The translations under genes and the position numbers were made by a program. A DNA stretch of 64,000 bases, from positions 248,001 through 312,000 of the forward strand of contig CANXME010002102.1 of assembly GCA_948144175.1 (NCBI GenBank). The letters are read 5' to 3'. The stretch is from Closterium sp. NIES-65 (lineage: Eukaryota; Streptophyta; Zygnematophyceae; Desmidiales; Closteriaceae). Below, piece by piece: positions 1-8,358 of the stretch (positions within the stretch are counted from its first letter, which is position 1; each line of letters begins with the position of its first letter). The notes beneath the pieces were generated by a model. It did no database searches. It saw nothing but the letters and a program-made list of their open reading frames with translations, and had not been told where the DNA came from.

Positions 1-205
1 AGGTCGGCGAAGTTGGGATGTTCGCTTCATGCACGGTTGAGGAGGCTCATTTGGGTGGGCTGATGCATCATACATGCATCATGATGCATCCGATAATGCG
101 TGTCTCGGTATGCTTGCGTGCCTGCACCCCTGCTTCCATTTGCTCTGACTTCACTTTCCACTGTTCCTAGTGCCTCCCCCCCCTGTCGTTTCTGCCCCCC
201 ACCAG
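1..205 (+). other. Probable intron of the GRWD1-like host gene (left edge)
   Basis: No coding sequence is recognised here. The segment ends in a pyrimidine-rich run and an AG at 204-205, which I read as the 3' splice site of the exon that follows. Around 61-90 there are overlapping copies of the palindrome TGATGCATCA and of TGATGCATC, a small inverted-repeat cluster of unknown meaning. The upstream exons of the gene lie outside the window. Confidence 0.4.
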
Positions 206-357
206 TCTCCTCTGCCCCTCTCGGTCGCCTCCGCTCTAACTCGCGCGCATGCGACTGCAAGGGCGGGATAGTGGAGTGGCGGCTAGTGGAGGGCGGCAAG
301 TGGGTGGTGGGCGACAGCAAGTTCAGAGGGCACGAGGGCAGCGTGGAGGACATACAG
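206..357 (+). CDS. GRWD1: Exon of a GRWD1/RRB1-like WD40 protein (partial)
   Basis: The exon is read in the frame that ends SVEDIQ, with CAG at 355-357 followed by GT at 358. It encodes GRL near its start, then DCKGGIVEW, GGKWVVGD, a short FRGHEGSVEDIQ block and the splice donor. Proteins of the GRWD1 (animal) and Rrb1 (yeast) family have the order GRLL-GDC-(x)-I-(H/L)-W, a gap, then F-GH-x-SVED-(L/V)-Q-WSP, and this matches well. Family members are nucleolar WD40 propellers that chaperone ribosomal protein L3 and help 60S assembly (known for the family, not shown here). The frame stays open across the exon and both splice signals are plausible. A few extra residues lie between GRL and DCK. 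The next exon starts with W-S-P at 843 in the right phase. Another WD40 family is possible, but the SVED-Q-WSP junction argues for GRWD1. Confidence 0.68.
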
Positions 358-842
358 GTGTGTGTGGTGGGGGGTGCGGCATGACGCATGTGGGATGGGG
401 GATGGGGCATGGCGGATGATCAATTTGGGATGGGGAATGGGGCATGGGGGATGGTGAATTTGGGATGGGGAATGGGGCATTGGGGATGGGTCATGGGGGA
501 TGGTTGGGATGGGGAATGGGGCATTGGGGGTGGGGCATGGGGGATGGTGAATTTGGGATGGGGAATGGGGCATGGGGGATGGGGCATGGGGGAACGGGGC
601 ATGTGGAATGGGGCATGGGGGATGGTGAATTTGGGATGGGGGATGGGGCATGCGAGATGGGACCTGGGTCAAGGCAGATTTGTCTACATGCCAAGAGCAC
701 TAACCTGTCTCTATACCAAGAGGCACCGCTCTCCCTACTGTCTTTCCATCCTTACACCTCACATTGCAACCCACCTACCCACCCTCCACGTCCCCTCTCC
801 TCCATCCCCTCCCTGCTCCTCCCTCCACAACACCACCGCTAG
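358..842 (+). other. Intron of the GRWD1-like gene
   Basis: It runs from the GT donor after SVEDIQ to an AG at 841-842 that follows a long C/T-rich tract (about 720-840). It contains the G-rich minisatellite at 388-660. The remaining bases show no coding signal. The acceptor lies directly before TGG AGC CCA, which codes for the W-S-P expected by the family at this point. That supports the intron limits. Confidence 0.6.
388..660 (+). repeat. G-rich heptamer minisatellite in the intron
   Basis: The basic unit is 7 bases of the form GGGGNAT (GGGGAAT, GGGGCAT, GGGGGAT). Units are grouped into a higher-order repeat of about five heptamers ending in GGTGAATTT. Runs of four to five G recur every 7 bases on the sense strand of the host gene, so DNA or pre-mRNA G-quadruplexes are possible. 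Open frames across it are by-products of the repeat. Confidence 0.9.
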
Positions 843-857
843 TGGAGCCCAAAGTGT
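843..857 (+). pseudogene. GRWD1: Start of the next GRWD1-like exon, cut by a retrotransposon
   Basis: After the acceptor AG the sequence reads TGG AGC CCA AAG TGT (W-S-P-K-C). It is in phase with the previous exon, and WSP is the family's expected continuation. At 858 the sequence changes to the TGTCAAAC terminus of a copia LTR. The exon is therefore interrupted after five codons, and its remainder was not found in the window. The match is short, so the call rests on splice position, phase and the WSP motif together. Confidence 0.55.
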
Positions 858-982
858 TGTCAAACTCTTATGCTATAGTCTGTATAGGCTATAGTGGGGT
901 AGACAATATGGGGTACAACACTTCTAGGTTTTCCTACTTGCACCCACCTGCTTCCTAGTTCATTCATTCCTCATTCTTCACA
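858..982 (+). repeat. 5' LTR of A3
   Basis: It begins TGTCAAAC and ends CTTCACA, immediately before a TGGTAT primer site. The central part (GCTATAGT, GGCTATAGTGGGG, ATGGGGTACAACACTT) matches the reverse complement of the A2 LTRs at 21707 and 30141. At about 125 bp it is typical of the short LTRs of this family. Confidence 0.75.
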
Positions 983-2604
983 TGGTATAGAGCGGGAGAC
1001 GCCGCACCGGCAAGGACAAGGGGGGCAAGGGCGCTGGAGGGGCTAGCGGGGGCGGTGGAGGGGGTGGTGGAGGCGGTGGAGCGGGTGGGGGTGGTGGTGG
1101 GAGTGGTGGCGGGGGTGGCGGCGGCGGTGGCAGCAGTGGAGGCGGAGGAGGCGGCGGTTGCAGCGGAGGGAGCGGATGCGGCGGAGGTGGCGGAGGCGGC
1201 GGTGGCAGAGGCGGCGGGGGCGGTGGTAGCGGCTGCGGTGCAGCTGGTCGCGACTCTGCGCAGAGGAGTGGGTCCGGTGGTGGTCAGCGCCAGCAGCAGC
1301 AGCGCGGTCGTGAGACCTTGACCCCTCAGCAGCTTCGTGAGTGGTACGCTGCGCGTCAGCGGGGTGGGGGTACTAGTCCCTGCACTTACATCCTCCGTAC
1401 CGGCGACCGGGCTGGTGAGCAGTGCGAGGGCCCGCACTCCACCCAGCGCTGCTTCGGCCGCTTGACGGACGCGTGGCGTCACCAGTTCCCTGAGGCGTCA
1501 GAGATCCCTCGCTGGGGAGATCTGTCTAGGGCGGGGGTTGCCATCTTTGATCTTGACTATGATGCTATCCTTGCTGCCATGTATGATGTGACTACTAGTG
1601 TTGAGGGTGACTGTTACCTGTGTGTACCGCCTGACCCGGGCATTGAGGCTACTGCTCTAGGTGCTGGTGAGGCTGCTGCTCTAGGTGCTAGTGCGTCTGC
1701 TGCCCCAGGTGCTAGTGCGTCTGCAGCCCCAGGTGCTGGTGAGTCTGCTCTCTTAGGTACTACGTCGGCTCAGACCTTACACACCTTCACCCTTCACTCG
1801 GGTGCTTCCCGCTCCTTCTTTAGAGACCGCACCACGCTTACGCCGCTTAGTCGGCCGGTTGCGGTCTCCCTGGCGGACCCCTCTGGGGTTCCTGTCCTTT
1901 CTAGCTTCTCCACTGTCTTACCGTGCCCGGCAGCCCCCTCTGGCACCCTGTCAGGTCTCTACCTCCCCTCGTTCTCTACGAACTTGGTGAGTGGAGCGGA
2001 CCTACTGGATAGGGGGGTTGACCAGTTCACTCCTGCGAGTCAGCGGGTGACCCACTGCACGTGTGCTCGCACAGGCCGACACTTGGCCACGTTCACCCGT
2101 CGGCCAGGGTCGAGCCTGTACACCCTTACTACTGAGTCTCCTCCGGCTGCTGAGTCTGGCCAGGTAGTTGCGTCGAGTCAGGTGTTTGCTGCAGCGTCCA
2201 GGTCTGGTCCTGAGTCTGCTCCCTGCTCGTCTCGTCTCCTGTCCCACCAGACTCTCTTTTGGCACCACCGTCTTGGTCACCCCTCCGTGCCTCGTCTCCG
2301 AGGCATGGCCTCCCGTGTCCTTGTCTCTGGTCTCCCCCGGTCTCTCCCTCCCCTACCTCCGGGGCCTGGCCCTACTTGCGTCCCCTACGTCTAGGGGCGA
2401 CAGCGCGCCGCCCCTCACTCCTCCAAGTTTCCTCCGACAGAGGCTCCGCTGCAGACTCTCCACATGGACGTGTGGGGCCCCGCCCGCGTCCGTGGACAGG
2501 GGCACGAGCGTTACTTCCTGTTGGTGGTTGACGACTACTCGCGTTACACCACAGTCTTCCCCTTCCGCAGCAAGGGTGACGTCACTGAGGTGTTGAAGGG
2601 CAAG
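858..2604 (+). mobile_element. Ty1/copia family A, copy A3 (fragment, plus strand)
   Basis: The 5' LTR at 858-982 is followed directly by a primer site resembling the tRNA-iMet complement (TGGTAT-AGAGC). Recognisable parts in order are a Gly/Ala-rich gag stretch (about 1030-1310), the LREWY module (about 1320-1350), a Cys/His motif (about 1380-1460), a protease-like block (about 1790-1870), a GAG-pre-integrase block (WHHRLGHP, about 2265-2300) and the start of integrase (DVWGPA, VVDDYSRY, about 2460-2600). It is broken, with a few breaks, and its 3' half is absent where it meets family B sequence. It belongs to the same group as A1, A2 and A4. It entered the host exon that starts at 843. Confidence 0.8.
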
Positions 2605-3776
2605 CTTGGCGCAACAAATCTTGTCGGCGGAGGTAGCAGTGGCTCGAAGTCGACCAAGGAGGTCCATAAGAAGTCGTCAACCAAGGGCAACGGTCGAGGA
2701 GGAGGAAGTCGACGTCGGGAGTGTTGGCTGTGCGGCGACCCCGACCACCTCTCCTTCGAGTGCCCCGAACGCAGTGACTCCGACGACGACGACGCCAAGG
2801 GAGGCCGCAGAAGGTCTGGCAGTCGTCGTCCTCGTCGTTGAGGAAACAAGCCGCGCAAGGAGAAGCAGTCGACCACGTTGACCTCAGCGAAGGACACCAA
2901 CTCCTCTGCTAGCGGCAAGGCGCGGGACGACAAGACGGCGTCGTGCTCGCTTGTCGGCGTCGTGGAGCCGACCCTCTCGCTGGCACCGGAGGTCGGAGAG
3001 GATTACGAGGCGGTGGCGGCAGCTGTGCAGGCGAACCCGGCGGTGGTCCTGCTCGACAGCGGCTGCTCCCACCACGTGATGGGGACGAAGGAAGTCTTCG
3101 TCGACCTGCAGCCGAGCGGCTCCATCAAGCACGTGAGCGGCTTCAATGGGGCGCTGCAGGACGTCCAGGGCCGTGGCACCGTCGCCCTGCAAGGAGAGGC
3201 CAGAAAGCAGGTGCTCATCCCCGACGTGCTGTGCGTCCCGGGTGTGCGGTCCAACCTGCTCTCGTCCAGCCAGCTGAAGGAGCACGGCGTGAAGCTACAG
3301 GAGGATGGCGACGGAATGCTGCTCGTCTCGGCGGCGGGAGAAGTGCTCGGTCGGGCGACGTACTACGGGCATGTCCTCTGCACCGACCTGCGTCCCTGCT
3401 CAACGAGGTCCACGTCGCCTACGCCGAAGGTTGTGGCCTTGCGGGCGATCGTCTCGAAGACGAAGTCGACGCCGGACATGATGCATGCGTGGCTTGCACA
3501 CGTCGGCATGGACACCATACGAAGCTCGGTGAAGAACGAGGTCGCCACTAGGCTGGACCTCAAGTTGACCACGGGGGCCGACTCACTGTGTGTCTCATGC
3601 GTCGGCGGGAAGCTGGCCGGCACACCTTCCCCGACCAAGGCTCCGACGCGGACGACGTGCTAGCCGTCGTACACATCAACTTGTGCGGGCCGTTCCGCGT
3701 GGCTGCCAAGGACGGTAGCTTGTACTTCTTACTGCTGAAGGACCGCAAGACCCGCTTCATGTGGGTGAGGCCGGTT
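2605..3776 (+). mobile_element. Ty1/copia family B, copy B3 (internal fragment, plus strand)
   Basis: This is an internal piece without LTRs. It shows a zinc knuckle (CWLCGDPDHLSFEC, about 2727-2770), a protease block around DSGCSHHVMG (about 3050-3090), a GAG-pre-integrase block (HAWLAHVGM, then CVSC, about 3480-3610) and the first part of integrase (HINLCGPF, about 3670-3776). It is closely related to B1 (47.6-48.4 kb). It has A-family sequence on both sides (A3 on the left, plus strand; A4 on the right, minus strand), so its edges are rearrangement junctions and not element ends. Broken. Confidence 0.8.
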
Positions 3777-6290
3777 GCCACTGACGATGTTTGCTCCAGG
3801 AGGGGGAACCTCGTCAACGTAAGTGCCTGTGGACTTCTAGGATGCCATCTCTTCGTCCATGGCTGTCTGCCACTGAGAGGAGTACTCACCCGCGATCGCC
3901 TCAGCGTAAGAGCGCGGGGTCGGGATGTCTGGTGCATCCGGGTCTCCCTCAGGTGCAAGCAGCATGGACACGAGATGAGGCGCTGCGGCTGCAAGACACT
4001 CAAGGTCCTCCTGCCTGTCCTCAAGGACGTCTGTGCCAAGAGCACACTCTCCCCCGAAGGACGGAGGACAGACAGACTCAGACTCAGCAACAAGACTAGC
4101 GGCGTAGTCTAGACAACAGGTAGCAGCAAATTCAACAAGCTCAGTGACTAAGGCAGACGCAGCAGCAGACTCAAACGACGGATCAGTGACAACTGTGGCT
4201 AGTAGATGCGTGACAGTAGGGTGAGCAGCACGGGTGCGGTCAGACTCAGGCTCAGGAATGGTAGGCAGAGAAGACGCAGGAGGGGACGGCAGAGGAACAC
4301 GCTGTGGAGGAGAGGAAGGACGACAAACTACGAGGTGGGTGCCGGTGACAGCGGGCTGACGCGAATGAGGAACATGACGACCAGAACGACCAGAACGACC
4401 AGAACGACCAGAACGGACAGGCGAGACAGGACGCGATGCAGGCGCACGACGCTCAGTAAGACCCCCAGAACCGGCAGCTCCAGTCCCAGGGTCTCCAGCC
4501 TCAGTGTCTCCAGTAGCAACACCCCTAGACCTAGGGTCTCCAGCAGTAGCACCCTCAAGCTCAGCACCTCCAGCCCCAGCAGCTCCAGTACCTCCACTAC
4601 GAGCACCTCCAGGACCAGGACCACTCCCAGCTCCAGTGACGCCAGCACAAGTACTTCCAGCGGCAGAGCCCCAAGCTCCAGAAGCGCGACCCTGACGGCG
4701 ACCGTACCAGTCGCGCAGCTGCTGTGAGGTGAGAGGCACACGCGGACGAAGGCGGCTACTCCAAGGAGACCGCGCAACAGCAGACTCAGAACCCTCAGCG
4801 CGAGCACCCGCAGCAGCTCCAGAACCTCCAGCGCCAGCACCCGCAGCAGCTCCAGAACCTCCAGCGCCAGCACCCTCAGCAGCTCCAAAACCTCCAGCTC
4901 TAGCACCATCAGCAGCTCCAGAACCTCCAGCAGAAACAACTCTAGTAGCAGAGTCACCAGCTCCAGCGGCTCCCGCAGCAGGGCCCCTAGCTCCAACAGC
5001 GGAAAGGCCGGAAGCTTGAACGTCTGGCGGATGCCGTGCTCCGTACAGAAGGCTGCCAAGAGGTCGGAGGAAAACTCCCCACCTGTGTCAGAGTGCAGAC
5101 GCAGGATGGGAAGCTCCGTCCCGAACCGCTCGCGGAGCTGGAGACGAGTAGCGCGGATCCAAGGGATCAAAACATCAGGGACCTCACCCTTTGGTGCGCA
5201 AGGGGAAGACCGTGATGTAACGCGTGTAGTCGTCGACGACCAGCAAGAAGTACCACTCGTGGCCCTGTCCACGGACGCGGGCTGGGCCCCACACGTCCAG
5301 GTGGAGAGTCTGCAAGGGAGTCTCTGTGGGAGGGAACGAGGAGGAGTGAGGAGCGGCGCGCTGCCGCCCCTTGACACAGGGAAGACAGGGAGGAGCAGGC
5401 GAGGGTGGGAGGGGAGGGAGAACCTTGGGAAGACCAGAGACAAGGACACGACGGTGCATGCTGCGAAGGCGCTACACCGAGGGGTGACCACGGCGGTGGT
5501 GCCAAAGGAGGGTCTGGTGCGACAAGGCGCGACACGAGCAGGGGGCAGAAAGCTGACCTGACAAAGACGCAGACGCAGCTACCTGAGGGGACTCACTGGT
5601 CAGTGTGTACAGGCCCGACCCCGGCTGTCGAGTGGAGGTAGCGAGGTGACGACCCGTCTGAGCACACGTGCAATGTGTCACACGCTCGTAGGCAGGGGTG
5701 AACTGGTCAACACCCGCGTCCTGGAGCGCAGAACCCGCCACCAAGTTCGTAGAGAACGAGGGGGGGTAAAGACCCGATAGTGTGCCGGACGGGACAGCGG
5801 GCGCAGTACCAGAGAGAGCAGACTCACCAGCACCTGGAGCAGCAGCCTCACCAGCATCTAGAGCAAGAGACGCACGAGCACTTAGAGCAGCAGCCTCACC
5901 AGCACCTAGAGCAGCAGGCTCTATACCTGGGTCAGGCGGTACGCACAGGTAACAGGCACGGTCAGCACTAGTAGGCAATGCATAGATGGCAGTTAGAATA
6001 GCATCATAGTCAAGAGCAAAGTTATCTACCCCCTGTCCAAGCAGCTCCAGCCAGGTGGGGAGCTCAGCCTCGTCGCCAAACTCGGTACACCAAGCGTTGC
6101 TCAGACGGGTGAAGCAGCGGGACTGGGTGTGACTAAGCGTCCCGCAAGCCTGACTAGTCCGATCATCTGTACGAATGATGTATGGGCAGCGAACGGTACT
6201 GAGAGACCCTCTACTCTGAGCGTACCACTCACGAAGCTGCTGGGGCGTGAGAGACTCGCGCGGACGTCGCTGGAGCTGCATGTGGCCACC
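3777..6290 (-). pseudogene. A4 gag-pol remnant
   Basis: From right to left it shows an LREWY module and Cys/His motif (about 6250-6100), a block rich in Gly/Ala/Glu (about 5940-5800), a stretch shared with the A1 protease-to-pre-integrase interval (about 5770-5560), pre-integrase (WHHR-GHP, about 5510-5470), integrase (DVWGPARV, about 5300; VVDDYTRY, about 5240; HSD-GGEF, about 5090), a Gly/Ala/Leu-rich linker (about 5000-4500) with another LREWY-like copy near 4720, an (SGR)n run (4381-4416) and the start of reverse transcriptase (TPRSYAEA, about 3900). Broken in several places. It is a relic of a polyprotein like that of A1. Confidence 0.75.
4381..4416 (-). repeat. 9-bp tandem repeat, in-frame (SGR)n
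   Basis: There are four copies of CCAGAACGA on the plus strand, the last with one substitution. On the A4 coding strand they give Ser-Gly-Arg repeats in the linker between integrase and reverse transcriptase. The A1 and A2 linkers do not carry this expansion, so it arose in this copy or its subfamily. Confidence 0.85.
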
Positions 6291-6291
6291 G

Positions 6292-6510
6292 CCAGTAGCA
6301 GCAGTAGCAGTAGTAGCCGCAGTAGCAGCAGTAATAGCAGTAGCAGCAGTAGCAGCAGTAGCACCAGCAGCAGCGCGGCCACCCCTACAACCCCAACTAG
6401 CGTACCACTCACGAAGCTGCTAGGGCGTGAGGGACACACGCAGACGTCACTGGAGCTGCATCTGGCCAATGCCAGTAGCAGCAGTAGCAGTAGTAGCAGC
6501 AGCACCGCGG
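6292..6510. repeat. (AGC/AGT)n microsatellite pair around a duplicated LREWY segment
   Basis: Two blocks of AGTAGCAGC-type triplets (about 6292-6372 and 6474-6505) flank a second copy of the segment GCGTACCACTCACGAAGCTG (about 6400-6425), which also occurs near 6220. The layout is a local duplication of the gag LREWY segment with its triplet tail, in the A4 remnant. Long serine or leucine runs read from it are artefacts of the repeat. Confidence 0.85.
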
Positions 6511-6526
6511 GCAGGGCAGGCGCGGC

Positions 6527-6586
6527 AGGCAGGAAGGCAGGCAGGCAGGCAGGCGGGCAGGCAAGCAGGCAGACAGGCGGGCAGGT
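6527..6586. repeat. (AGGC)n tetranucleotide repeat
   Basis: A run of AGGC/GGGC units with a few AGAC variants. A shorter run of the same motif occurs at 21681-21697, close to the junction with A2. Both lie in what I read as the A4 leader. Confidence 0.85.
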
Positions 6587-6599
6587 AGAGGGCGCGGCA

Positions 6600-7091
6600 A
6601 TGCGCGAACAAGGCAGGTGCTCACCAGTGGTGAGAAGGGCCGGCACTCGGCGGGCGGCGGCAGGGTAGGCGCACGACGGCGGCAATGGCGGGGCCGCAGC
6701 AGCAGCTGCAGAGTAGGGCCGCAGCAGCTGCAGGGTGGGGCTGCGTCAGGGGCACGTCGGGGCCGCGTCAGCTGCAGGGCTGGCAGGGCCGCGTCGGCGT
6801 CCGGGCGGGGCAGCGTCGGCGGCAGGGCGCGGCCGCGTCGGCTGCAGGGCTCGGCCGCGTTAGAGGCAGGGCGCGGCCGCGTCAAAGGCTGGGCGCGGCC
6901 GCGTTAGAGGTAGGGCGGGGCCGCGTGATGCAGGGCGCATCCACGTCAGAGGTAGGGCGTGGCCGCGTCGAAGGCAGGGCGCGGCTGCGACGAAGGCAGG
7001 GCGCGGCCGCGTCAGAGGCGCGGCCGTGTCAGAGGCAGCGCGCGGCCGCGTTGGGTGCAAGGCGTGGCCGCGTCAAAGGCAGGGTGCGGCC
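6600..7091. repeat. GC-rich minisatellite (A4 leader, first piece)
   Basis: The unit is about 20-24 bases around GGGCGCGGCCGCGTCAGAGG, each unit containing a NotI-like GCGGCCGC core. It is clearest from about 6840 to 7090. The same repeat resumes at 13737 after C1 and at 21370 after A1, so the array was one block before those insertions. It carries no gene. Arginine- or proline-rich frames across it are spurious. Confidence 0.85.
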
Positions 7092-8175
7092 TGTTGGTGT
7101 AAGGGCCTAATGAACTCAAACTATTAAGACTTTATCAAACTTAAAACCTCTCCTCGGGGTCACCTCTTGGGTGCCTGGTACAAGACCAGCCCCTATCCTT
7201 GGGTCCGAGTTTGTAGAGAGAGGGATCAAGAGGGACTTAGTCAAAACAGCAAGAGTACCTTGAACGTCGCGCAGCGTATCGTGCAGACCGTCGATCGGAT
7301 TAAGCTGAGAATTTCCTATATCGAAGCTCGCTCTAAGAGCTTTAAAATGAACCAAGTTGCCTCGCGAAAAGTTCTGCCATTACGAAGTTATGGCTCGGAC
7401 AGCGTTTGCCTAGCATTGAAGTGCTAGCGTACTAGCGTTGACTCGGGTAGCATTCCGCCGTCGCACTGCGTAGAAACGAAATTCCAGCAAGGAAGGAATT
7501 CGCTTGAATCAATTTCACTATATTCAGGTACAAACAAAGAAGGAATAAATAGTTCTAGCTAGCAAGGACCTTGGGAATCAACCAGGGAACAACCAGGGAT
7601 GATCCCAAATAATTCCAAGCAACAGAACCAACCTGGCTGGACAAAACAGCAGGTGGTAGGTTGGTAAACAACCTCTGATTCTGTTTTTCCAACCTGGAAA
7701 AACAACAACTAGGTTCAGGTCCTAGAAACAGAACCTGTTTTGTCTTTGCCCAACCAGCCAAATGCTGGTTCCGCTGGTTTCCCCTGGCCCTGTAGCATGC
7801 AGATACAGACAAACAACATCCAACCTTCACCTAAATTGTACCCCTATAGTGCCTGCCCTGCTACACTATAGTCAACCAAACAAAACAGTACAATTTCGAG
7901 TTGGATAGAACTGAATCTGCGCAATCAAGTAAGTTGAACTGCAAAGCTTCCATCTTGGGTTCCTTTGCGAGCTCGTCCTTTCTGCTTGTACTGTTCATAG
8001 CACGTACAATGTTGTGCCGAAGTGCACAATGCGCGAGTACCTGCAAATGCTTCAAGCGAAAATTGCGAAAGCAAACAAACACACGAATATTCCATTCACA
8101 CCCAAATGCATTCGCACACGCATATTCGTACAAACAGACGGCAGGATGTCGTGCAATGTGAATTTGCACCCAACA
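7092..8175 (-). repeat. 3' LTR of C1
   Basis: About 1.08 kb, with TG...CA termini inside the inverted ends TGTTGG/CCAACA. It matches the 5' LTR at 12647 over its whole length, apart from scattered substitutions and an indel of roughly a dozen bases near 7165. Five other copies of this LTR occur in the window (12647, 27987, 43739, 55116, 60588). Confidence 0.93.
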
Positions 8176-8358
8176 CATTCCCCCTCAGCCTGCCGGCTGC
8201 ATCCCCATCATTCCATACTAGTTCATGCTCATTCCACTCATGCACACACAACGCCAATGAGGCTCATCCGCAAGCCTCTTGGTGAGGAAGTCTGCTGGCT
8301 GCTGGTGAGTCTTGATGTAGATCGGATTCACCGCCCCCCTCTTCACTTCCTTACGCAG

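Noticed and set aside
61-90. TGATGCATCA palindrome cluster considered as a regulatory site
   Set aside because: Too short and isolated to assign; it lies within probable intron sequence.
388-894. Open frames rich in Gly/Trp/Met or Pro/His in the heptamer array
   Set aside because: A 7-base repeat without stops opens all frames; the peptides are simple repeats.
6600-7091. CpG-rich block considered as a host promoter or CpG island
   Set aside because: It is a tandem repeat that continues beyond C1 and A1 inside an element leader, with no adjacent host gene.
7901-8161. An 80-90 residue open frame (MDRTE...) that recurs at about 13465, 28805 and 55919
   Set aside because: It lies on the antisense strand of the family C LTR and recurs because the LTR recurs. 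Its sequence drifts like the rest of the LTR and has no domain.
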